A stretch of 33,378 nucleotides of DNA from an uncultured bacterium (GTDB lineage: Bacteria > Bacteroidota > Bacteroidia > Sphingobacteriales > Sphingobacteriaceae), in assembly GCA_903958995.1 (NCBI GenBank), contig CAJBVG010000111.1:1-33378 (forward strand), given 5' to 3'. The notes under the pieces are model-generated. The model was given only the letters and a program-made list of their open reading frames with translations, was not told the DNA's origin and did not search any database. Below, one piece after another: positions 18,291 through 25,949 of this stretch. Both the position numbers and the translations under genes were made by a program. Every line of letters starts with the position of its first letter. Positions within the stretch are counted from its first letter, which is position 1.

Positions 18291-20693
18291 TTAATTTCTT
18301 AGCGGTTTACCACCTTTTAAAATGGCTTGTAATCTTTCTAATGTTTTTCTTTCTGTACAAAGCGATAAAAATGCTTCACGCTCTAGGTCTAATAAATATT
18401 GTTCAGAAACAAGTGTTGGTTCACTCAAATCTCCACCACATAATACATATCCTAATTTTTCAGAAATCTTTTTATCGTGTTCGGAAATATAATGACCAGA
18501 GTACATGGTGTTAGCACCGGCATATACCATACCTAATCCTTGTCTGCCTAATACTCTAATATCTGTTCGCTCTGTAGGTCTTATATAACCAGCCTCTGCG
18601 AGCTCAATTGCTTTTTGTTTCGCATCAGTAAGTAATCTATTTTGATTCATACTAATGCTGTATTGACCTTGTTTCAAGTATCCTAATTCAAAAGCTTCTT
18701 CAGCAGAAGTAGAAACTTTTGCCATACCAATAGTTAAGAATTTTTCACGAAGTGTGTTCAATTGATAATCTCCATCGCGATAAGCATCAGCAAAACGCAA
18801 TGCAAATTCTTTAGAACCACCGCCACCAGGAATAACACCTACACCAAACTCTACTAATCCCATATAGGTTTCTGCATTAGCTTGTACATGGTCAGCATGT
18901 AAACATAATTCACAACCACCACCAAGTGTTAAATGATGAGGAGCAGCAACAACTGGTATTGATGAGTAACGTACACGCATCATTGTTTTCTGAAACTGAC
19001 GAATAGCAAAATCGATTTCATCGTATTCTTGCTCAACTGCCATCATAAATATCATGGCAATATTTGCGCCCGCTGAAAAATTCGCACCTTGATTTCCTAC
19101 TACTAAGCCTCTGAAATCTTGTTCGGCTAAATCAATGGCTTTGTTAATACCCATTAGTACTTCACCACCAATGGAATTCATTTTAGTATGAAATTCACAA
19201 TTCAAGATACCATCACCTAAATCGGTTATGGTTACTCCAGAATTACCCCATACTTTTTTGGTATTTCTTATATTATCTAAAATGATAAATGATTCTGCAC
19301 CTGGTATCGATTTAAATTCTTTTGAGAATTGGTCATAATATTTTACTTGTGTATTCTCTGCAGAATAAAAAGATGATTTACCAGAGGCTAACATTTCTGT
19401 AATCCATGGCGCAACGGTCAGACCTTCTTTTAACATGGCATCTACGGTGCGTTGTACACCCAATACATCCCATATCTGAAACGGACCAAGCTCCCACCCA
19501 AATCCGGCACGCATAGCATCATCTAATCGGAATAAATCGTCGGTAATTTCTGGGATTCTATTGCTACAGTATGCGAACAACATGTGCATGGTTTTACGGA
19601 AGAAAATCCCTGCAGTATCGGTAGCGGTATTTAAAAATTGTAATCTATCTTTAAGATTATCCATGGTTTTCATGGCTTCTAAAGAAGATGATTTGAATTT
19701 CTGTTTAGGTTCGTAGTCTAATGTTTTTAAGTTAAGAGATAAAATTTCTTTTTCTCCTTTTTCGTTTTTCGTTTTCTTATAGAAACCTTGCTTAGTCTTA
19801 TCACCTAACCAATTGTTGGCTTCCATTTTAGCAATAAATTCAGGGACTATGAATGCATCTTTGGATTCGTCATTCGGTAAATTATCTTGTAATCCACGCG
19901 CAACTTTAATTAAGGTATCTAAACCAACCACATCAGTAGTTCTGAACGTAGCTGACTTAGGTCGACCTACAATGGTACCGGTATAACGATCCACTTCATC
20001 AATACTTAATCCCATTTCTTCAACCATATGGAATAAAGACAATATAGAGAACACTCCAATTCGATTCGCTATAAATGCTGGAGTATCTTTGCACAATACC
20101 GTTGTTTTTCCTAAATACAAATCGCCGTAATGCAAAAGAAAATCGACTACCGATTGGTCTGTATCTGTAGTAGGAATAACTTCTAATAATGGTAGATAAC
20201 GAGGAGGATTAAAGAAATGTGTTCCACAAAAATTCTTTTTAAAATCTTCGGACCTATTCGCGGTCATCAAGTGAATTGGAATTCCAGAAGTATTAGATGT
20301 AATTAAAGAACCTGGTTTCCTAAATTGTTCTACCTTTTCAAATAGGCTTTGCTTAATGCCTAGATTTTCTACAACAACTTCAATCACCCAATCACAATCT
20401 TGTATCCACGACAAATGATCATCAAAGTTTCCTGTCTTAATTAGTTTTGCAGTTGACTTTGTAAATACTGCAGAAGGGTTTGATGAAAGCGTTTGCTTCA
20501 AAGCTTCATTAACAATTCTATTTTTTACTATTGGATTATCTAATGTTAATCCCGATGCAGTTTCAGTATCTGTTAATGCTTTTGGTGCGATATCGAGTAA
20601 ACAAACTGAAACCCCTGCATTGGCAAAGTGACATGCAATTCTTGATCCCATTACTCCGGAACCCAATACTGCTACCTTATTTATTTTTCTCAT
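18291..20693 (-). CDS. fadN: 3-hydroxyacyl-CoA dehydrogenase/enoyl-CoA hydratase fusion, FadN-type domain order
   Basis: HADH domain at the N-terminus (MRKINKVAVLGSGVMGSRIACHFANAGVSVCLLDI), ECH domain at the C-terminus (GANFSAGANIAMIFM; HHLTLGGGCELCLHADHVQANAETYMGLVEFGVGVIPGGGGSKEF). ATG at 20693 preferred; the track start 20735 overlaps the upstream CDS. Confidence 0.9.
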   Translation of the reverse strand: MRKINKVAVLGSGVMGSRIACHFANAGVSVCLLDIAPKALTDTETASGLTLDNPIVKNRIVNEALKQTLSSNPSAVFTKSTAKLIKTGNFDDHLSWIQDCDWVIEVVVENLGIKQSLFEKVEQFRKPGSLITSNTSGIPIHLMTANRSEDFKKNFCGTHFFNPPRYLPLLEVIPTTDTDQSVVDFLLHYGDLYLGKTTVLCKDTPAFIANRIGVFSILSLFHMVEEMGLSIDEVDRYTGTIVGRPKSATFRTTDVVGLDTLIKVARGLQDNLPNDESKDAFIVPEFIAKMEANNWLGDKTKQGFYKKTKNEKGEKEILSLNLKTLDYEPKQKFKSSSLEAMKTMDNLKDRLQFLNTATDTAGIFFRKTMHMLFAYCSNRIPEITDDLFRLDDAMRAGFGWELGPFQIWDVLGVQRTVDAMLKEGLTVAPWITEMLASGKSSFYSAENTQVKYYDQFSKEFKSIPGAESFIILDNIRNTKKVWGNSGVTITDLGDGILNCEFHTKMNSIGGEVLMGINKAIDLAEQDFRGLVVGNQGANFSAGANIAMIFMMAVEQEYDEIDFAIRQFQKTMMRVRYSSIPVVAAPHHLTLGGGCELCLHADHVQANAETYMGLVEFGVGVIPGGGGSKEFALRFADAYRDGDYQLNTLREKFLTIGMAKVSTSAEEAFELGYLKQGQYSISMNQNRLLTDAKQKAIELAEAGYIRPTERTDIRVLGRQGLGMVYAGANTMYSGHYISEHDKKISEKLGYVLCGGDLSEPTLVSEQYLLDLEREAFLSLCTERKTLERLQAILKGGKPLRN

Positions 20694-20703
20694 TGTAATT
20701 TCT

Positions 20704-22467
20704 TTATGCATATAGTTTTTCAATACCCTCAGCATATTTAGCGAGTATCGCTTTTCTCTTCATACTTAATTTTGGTGTTAACTCGCCTTCGTCGATACTA
20801 AACTCACGAGGCAACAGAATAAACTTTTTCATTTGTTCCCAACTGCCAAGTGTTTGATTTAAGTGGTCTACTTCTTTTTGTATTCGAGCTATAATTACAG
20901 GTTCATTTACCATAAGCTCATTAGTTGAGTATGCGATTCCTTTAATTACACACCAATCTTTTAAATGCTTAAATTCTGGGATTATTAGTGCGGCAGGGAA
21001 TCTTCTGTTTTCTCCAATCACCATAATCTGCTCAATGAATTTAGACTCTTTAAATTTATTCTCGATCATTTGCGGTGCGATGTATTTACCGCCAGCAGTT
21101 TTGAATATTTCTTTTTTGCGATCCGTAATTTTTAAATAACGATTCTGCACCCACTCTCCAATATCACCTGTATGAAACCAACCATCAGCATCTAATACTT
21201 CATTAGTTGCTTCTTCATTTTTATAATAACCTTTCATGATGTTCGGACCACGCGCTAATATCTCACCATCACTTGCAATCTTTACTTCTACACCTGGTAT
21301 TACTGGACCAACAGTACCGAACCAACGCATGCCTTTATCTATCCCATTTACAGCTACTACAGGTGATGTTTCTGTTAAACCATAACCCTGAAGCACCGGG
21401 ATTTTAGCTGCCCAAAACACTCTCGCCAAACGTTCTTGCAATGCAGCACCACCAGCGCATATAGCTAATATTTCACCACCTAAAGCAGCACGCCATTTGT
21501 TGAAAATAATTTTGTTTGCAATAGATAATTGGAATTCATACCACCATCCATTTGCTCCATCATATTCATACTTTAACCCTAAATCTAAAGCCCAGAAAAA
21601 TATTGCTTTTTTAATTCCCTTTTGCTCTGATCCTACTGCTACAATTTTATCGAATACCTTTTCTAATAAGCGAGGTACCGTAGTAAACATATGAGGATTT
21701 ATTTCTTTTAAATTGTCTGAAATCTTTTCTAAACTTTCTGCATAATATATACTAACTCCCTTGCTCAAATACATATATACTACCATGCGTTCGAAGATAT
21801 GCGACAATGGAAGAAAACTTAATGCTTTGTGTGAACCTTCAGGAATAAGTGGATTTGATGATTTGAAATTACTTACAATATTATCATGGGTAAGCATTAC
21901 ACCTTTTGGATTCCCAGTTGTTCCTGATGTATAAATTAAGGTAAGGATATCATCTGGTTTAACTTGTTCTCTATAGGCAATTATTTTATCCATTTCTGCT
22001 GGATCGCCCATTTCTTTTAATTCATCCCAATGTTTAACGTCCGAATGATTAATCTCTTCATAACTGAAAATATATTGAAGATCTGGGCATTCACTTTTAA
22101 CACTGATAATTTTTTGATATAAATCTTCAGTTGCAACAAATACTACTTTAGTTTCTGAATTAATTAAAATGTATTTTAAATCTGCTTCAGAAAGTGTTGG
22201 GTATAAAGGCAAATGAATTGCACCCATTTGCATTACCGCAAAATCAACAACATTCCATTCGGGCCTGTTCGGCGACATGTTTGCAATTTTATCGTCTTTC
22301 TTAATGCCTAATTTCAGAAGTCCTAAACTTAATTCGTCTACTTGACTAATAAATGACTCCGTAGTAAGTCCGACCCACTCTCCATCTTTCTTTGCAGAAA
22401 AAATAGTTTTCCCAGGGTAATACATCTCAAGAAATGGCAATAAATCAAATACTCTAGTCATATTCAT
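20704..22467 (-). CDS. Long-chain fatty acid-CoA ligase / AMP-binding protein
   Basis: LTLIYTSGTTGNPKGVMLTHDNIVSNF; QGYGLTETSPVV; GWFHTGDIGEW; LKITDRKKEIFKTAGGKYIAP. Confidence 0.93.
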   Translation of the reverse strand: MNMTRVFDLLPFLEMYYPGKTIFSAKKDGEWVGLTTESFISQVDELSLGLLKLGIKKDDKIANMSPNRPEWNVVDFAVMQMGAIHLPLYPTLSEADLKYILINSETKVVFVATEDLYQKIISVKSECPDLQYIFSYEEINHSDVKHWDELKEMGDPAEMDKIIAYREQVKPDDILTLIYTSGTTGNPKGVMLTHDNIVSNFKSSNPLIPEGSHKALSFLPLSHIFERMVVYMYLSKGVSIYYAESLEKISDNLKEINPHMFTTVPRLLEKVFDKIVAVGSEQKGIKKAIFFWALDLGLKYEYDGANGWWYEFQLSIANKIIFNKWRAALGGEILAICAGGAALQERLARVFWAAKIPVLQGYGLTETSPVVAVNGIDKGMRWFGTVGPVIPGVEVKIASDGEILARGPNIMKGYYKNEEATNEVLDADGWFHTGDIGEWVQNRYLKITDRKKEIFKTAGGKYIAPQMIENKFKESKFIEQIMVIGENRRFPAALIIPEFKHLKDWCVIKGIAYSTNELMVNEPVIIARIQKEVDHLNQTLGSWEQMKKFILLPREFSIDEGELTPKLSMKRKAILAKYAEGIEKLYA

Positions 22468-22560
22468 ATTAACAGGTGTTTTTTGAATAAGTTACGAATT
22501 ATTTTCTATTCAAGTATCTATAAATAACAATATATTAGTGAAATTAGCGTAGAAAGTAAA

Positions 22561-22604
22561 ACTATATACCATTTCAGTATATAGTACAAATATATTACTA
22601 TATT
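22561..22604. promoter_or_regulatory. Candidate operator: ACTATATAC-N7-GTATATAGT with third half-site ACTATAT
   Basis: Perfect 9-bp arms at 22561-22569 and 22577-22585; ACTATAT at 22598-22604 is the reverse complement of ATATAGT at 22579-22585. Lies between divergent fad operon and nitronate monooxygenase gene and abuts a -7-like TATATTTA (22599-22606). Confidence 0.6.
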
Positions 22605-22620
22605 TAAATAAAACAAGATT

Positions 22621-23616
22621 ATGAGTACAAAATATAACTTTTCTGCTGAACTGAGTCTAAAAATGCCCATTATAATGGCTCCTATGTTTTTAGTGACAAA
22701 TATGCCGATGCTGAAAGCTTCAATTGATGCTGGAATACTTGGCGTATTCCCAACATTGAACTTTAGAAAAGATGGGGAATTAGATACCGTATTGACTGAA
22801 ATATTAGCATACAGAGAAGGTAAAACTCATGGAAATATCGGTGTAAATCTTATTGTTCAGAAGTCGAACATCTTATTTGAAAAGCATTTAGAAGTATGTG
22901 TAAAACATAAAGTTCCCTTTTATATCACATCACTAGGATCGCCAGCAAGAGTAATAGAAGCAGCACATCAATACGGAGCAAAAGTATATTGTGATGTTAC
23001 CAATTTAGTACACGCGAAAAAATGTTTTGATTTAGGATGTGATGGCTTTATAGCCGTTGGGCAAGGTGCTGGTGGACATGCAGGCAATAATCCATTACAG
23101 GTATTAGTACCTGCACTTCATAAGGAATTCCCGAACATGCCTATTGTTGCAGCAGGAGGAATTGCAACTGGAGAAGGCTTGTTATCTGTTATGGCATTAG
23201 GAGCTTGTGCAGCTTCCATTGGTACTCGTTTTATAGCTAGTACCGAAGCAAGTGTTAGCGCTGAATATAAAAATGGGATTGTGAATTCTGAAATGGATGA
23301 TATTGTATTAACCGAAAAAATTTCGGGTACGCCATGTACCATTATTAATACTCCATACGCACAAAAAATCGGATACACTCAAAACTGGTTCGAGAAATTT
23401 ATGTCGAAAAATAAACGCACGAAAAAATATTTTAAAATGTTCACCCAACTGAAAGGCATGAAACTATTAGGGAAATCAACCCTTTCGGGCTCTTATGAAA
23501 CGTTATGGTGCGCAGGGAAATCGGTTTCGCTAATTAATGATGTGCAACCAATTCATACTATTGTTGAACAGATTTCAATAGAGTATACTAGTGCTTTAAA
23601 AGAATTGGGACAATAG
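22621..23616 (+). CDS. Nitronate monooxygenase / 2-nitropropane dioxygenase-like flavoprotein
   Basis: PIIMAPMFLVTNMPMLKASIDAGILGVFP; GCDGFIAVGQGAGGHAG; PIVAAGGIATGEGLLSVMALGACAASIGTRFIAS. Confidence 0.88.
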   Translation: MSTKYNFSAELSLKMPIIMAPMFLVTNMPMLKASIDAGILGVFPTLNFRKDGELDTVLTEILAYREGKTHGNIGVNLIVQKSNILFEKHLEVCVKHKVPFYITSLGSPARVIEAAHQYGAKVYCDVTNLVHAKKCFDLGCDGFIAVGQGAGGHAGNNPLQVLVPALHKEFPNMPIVAAGGIATGEGLLSVMALGACAASIGTRFIASTEASVSAEYKNGIVNSEMDDIVLTEKISGTPCTIINTPYAQKIGYTQNWFEKFMSKNKRTKKYFKMFTQLKGMKLLGKSTLSGSYETLWCAGKSVSLINDVQPIHTIVEQISIEYTSALKELGQ

Positions 23617-23618
23617 AA

Positions 23619-23675
23619 ATTGGACAAATGGACATTGGACACTGGACACTGGACACTGGACACTGGACACTGGAC
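23619..23675. repeat. Tandem heptamer array: five exact ACTGGAC units (23641-23675) preceded by degenerate units
   Basis: Read directly: attggac aaatggac attggac (actggac)x5, immediately after the stop of the preceding gene. Confidence 0.9.
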
Positions 23676-23719
23676 AAAAAAATAATCAAATAACTTAATA
23701 AATCAATAACTTACTAACT

Positions 23720-24226
23720 ATGCTAAATCTAGAAAATATAGTTAAACGAGCTTACCAAAGTAGCTTCTGGTTAGGAATACTAAACTATGGTTTATGGTTT
23801 AAGATCCCTTTTAATAAGCCTCATCGTTTACGAGTTATTTCATTAAGTGAAAATTCCATAACCGTTAAAATACCTTATATCAGAAAAAATTTAAATCATT
23901 TAAAAGGAATTCACGCTTGTGCATTAGCAACGGCAAGCGAATATGCTTGTGGATTTTTATTGATTAGTAGATTAAGTGCAGATAAATATAGATTGATTAT
24001 GCGCAGTATGCATGTTGATTATACTAAACAAGGGAAGTCTGACTTGTTTGTTAAGTTTAATCTTTCAGAAGAAAGAATTGAAATAATAAAAAATAAACTT
24101 CAGAATGAACCTCAGTGTTTAGAGATATTAGAGGTTGAAGTAAGAGATGCTCAACAGAATTTAATTTCTGTAGCGAAACTGGAGTGGCAGTTGAAGGAAT
24201 GGACTAAAATAAATTCTAAATTGTAA
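23720..24226 (+). CDS. DUF4442 hotdog-fold (PaaI thioesterase-like) protein
   Basis: 168 aa; ENSITVKIPYIRKNLNHLKGIHACALATASEYACGFLL...RSMHVDYTKQGKSDL. Confidence 0.78.
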   Translation: MLNLENIVKRAYQSSFWLGILNYGLWFKIPFNKPHRLRVISLSENSITVKIPYIRKNLNHLKGIHACALATASEYACGFLLISRLSADKYRLIMRSMHVDYTKQGKSDLFVKFNLSEERIEIIKNKLQNEPQCLEILEVEVRDAQQNLISVAKLEWQLKEWTKINSKL

Positions 24227-24277
24227 ATTGTAAATTATTTGTTTTACTTACAATTTACAATTTACAATTTAGAATTT
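24211..24277. terminator. Bidirectional hairpin with perfect 23-bp stem covering both convergent stop codons
   Basis: Left arm AAATTCTAAATTGTAAATTGTAA (24211-24233), right arm TTACAATTTACAATTTAGAATTT (24255-24277), 21-nt loop; arms built of 7-nt units. Confidence 0.65.
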
Positions 24278-25146
24278 TATTTATTTTTTTTCGGTGCTAC
24301 AGGCGCAGCCATCTCTGCAATTAATTTATCATTAAGTGCAACGTAATCTGTACTTCCAGCTTTTGCAGCAATTTCTTTTGATAACATAGCGGCTTCGGTT
24401 GCAGCTATTTTATTATTTAGTTTTTTGTAGATTTTAGCTTTTAAATGAACCATCCAAAATGCATCCGGGCGACCAGCAATTGCTAGGTTTACCCAATCTA
24501 AAGCTTTATTTAAATCTTTATCATTTTCGAAATAATAACTCGCTGCCGAGAAATATGAATTTGCATCTGGTTTTGGATTTAATGTTTTTTCTATGCTAGC
24601 AGAAATCTTAGCATCTATATCTGTAGAAATATTAAATGTCACTTTCGTTTTATCCCATTCTAAACTCATTTTACAAGTATTCGCAGTAACATCTGCTATT
24701 GAAATTGTAAAATTCTCAACAGCTGTATTTGTTTGTGGTTTTACTTTGAAACGAATTGCATCATTCTCTTCTTTGTAATCACCTGGATCGCCTAATCCCC
24801 ATAACTTAATATTTTTATGGAAGATGATTGTCCATTCCATTTTACCTGGTATAGTATATAAAGCATATTCACCTGCTGTTAACTTATTACCTTCGATGGT
24901 TACATCATCGGTAAACGATACTTTTGTAGATGCATTGGCACCTGTTCTCCATAATTTATCAAATGGAACTAAATCGCCAAAAATAACACGCCCTTTTGCT
25001 TGTGGACGAGAATAGTTAACTGAAATTTCTCCTAAACCAAAAGCTTGTTTAAAACTCGCATTCGGACTAGGTTGTGGTGTTTTAATCTGGGCAAATGATA
25101 ATGTGCCCATTAAACACATGATTAGCGTAAGTCTGATTTTTTTCAT
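24277..25146 (-). CDS. DUF2911-domain secreted protein with TPR-like C-terminus
   Basis: Signal peptide; QPSPNASFKQAFGLGEISVNYSRPQAKGRVIFGDLVPFDKLWRTGANASTKVSFTDDVTIEGNKLTAGEYALYTIPGKMEWTIIFHK. Confidence 0.85.
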   Translation of the reverse strand: MKKIRLTLIMCLMGTLSFAQIKTPQPSPNASFKQAFGLGEISVNYSRPQAKGRVIFGDLVPFDKLWRTGANASTKVSFTDDVTIEGNKLTAGEYALYTIPGKMEWTIIFHKNIKLWGLGDPGDYKEENDAIRFKVKPQTNTAVENFTISIADVTANTCKMSLEWDKTKVTFNISTDIDAKISASIEKTLNPKPDANSYFSAASYYFENDKDLNKALDWVNLAIAGRPDAFWMVHLKAKIYKKLNNKIAATEAAMLSKEIAAKAGSTDYVALNDKLIAEMAAPVAPKKNK

Positions 25147-25194
25147 AAGGTGGTTTTTAATAAATATAGATAACTAATTTAAAGAAATCTTGTT

Positions 25195-25947
25195 TTAGTC
25201 TTTAAAAATAAATTGTAAAATTTTGGATAAAGGCTTCATCAATAAAGTATAAAACTTTGGCTGCACACCATTTACAGTCCAAGCTCTCCTATCATCTCTA
25301 TTTGCATTTAAACGGTGCTGTAAGCTACGGTTACTCAATCCACCTTCTCGCATCAATACAAATACTTTAGGGATATATGCCAATTTAATGTTCTTCACAT
25401 GTATTACACGTAACATAAACTCATAGTCGGAAGCAGATGGCATATCTGTACGAAAAACGCCAAATTCATCATATACTTTTTTGCGAACATAAAAAGTCGG
25501 ATGAGGTGGCATCCACCCTTCTAAAAATTTACCGGGTCTATAGGTTCCAGATTTCCAGAATCGAATAACCTTACTAAGGTCATTTTGCTGCACATATTTT
25601 AAGTCGCCATAAACACCTGAGATTGTCTCATCATTAAAGGCCTTCATTACATCATCTAACACATTATTGTCAGCATAAACATCGTCAGCATTTAAAATAC
25701 CTATTACATCTCCTGTGGCCATAGCAATACCCTTATTCATTGCATCGTAAATGCCATTATCTTTTTCGGAAATCCATTTCGAAATTACTCCTTCATTTTT
25801 TTGAATAATTTCAACAGTATTATCTTTCGACAATCCGTCTACCACTATATATTCAATATTTGGATATGTCTGCTTTGAAATAGACATAATAGTATCTGCT
25901 ATTGTTGCAGCTGAATTATAACAAACTGTTATGATGCTAATTTTCAT
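25195..25947 (-). CDS. Glycosyltransferase family 2
   Basis: MKISIITVCYNSAATIADTIMSISKQTYPNIEYIVVDGLSKDNTVEII; GIYDAMNKGIAMATGDVIGILNADD. Confidence 0.92.
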   Translation of the reverse strand: MKISIITVCYNSAATIADTIMSISKQTYPNIEYIVVDGLSKDNTVEIIQKNEGVISKWISEKDNGIYDAMNKGIAMATGDVIGILNADDVYADNNVLDDVMKAFNDETISGVYGDLKYVQQNDLSKVIRFWKSGTYRPGKFLEGWMPPHPTFYVRKKVYDEFGVFRTDMPSASDYEFMLRVIHVKNIKLAYIPKVFVLMREGGLSNRSLQHRLNANRDDRRAWTVNGVQPKFYTLLMKPLSKILQFIFKD

Positions 25948-25949
25948 TG

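Noticed and set aside
23619-23675. Possible CRISPR array
   Set aside because: Units are 7 nt with no unique spacers and no cas genes in the window; simple tandem repeat.
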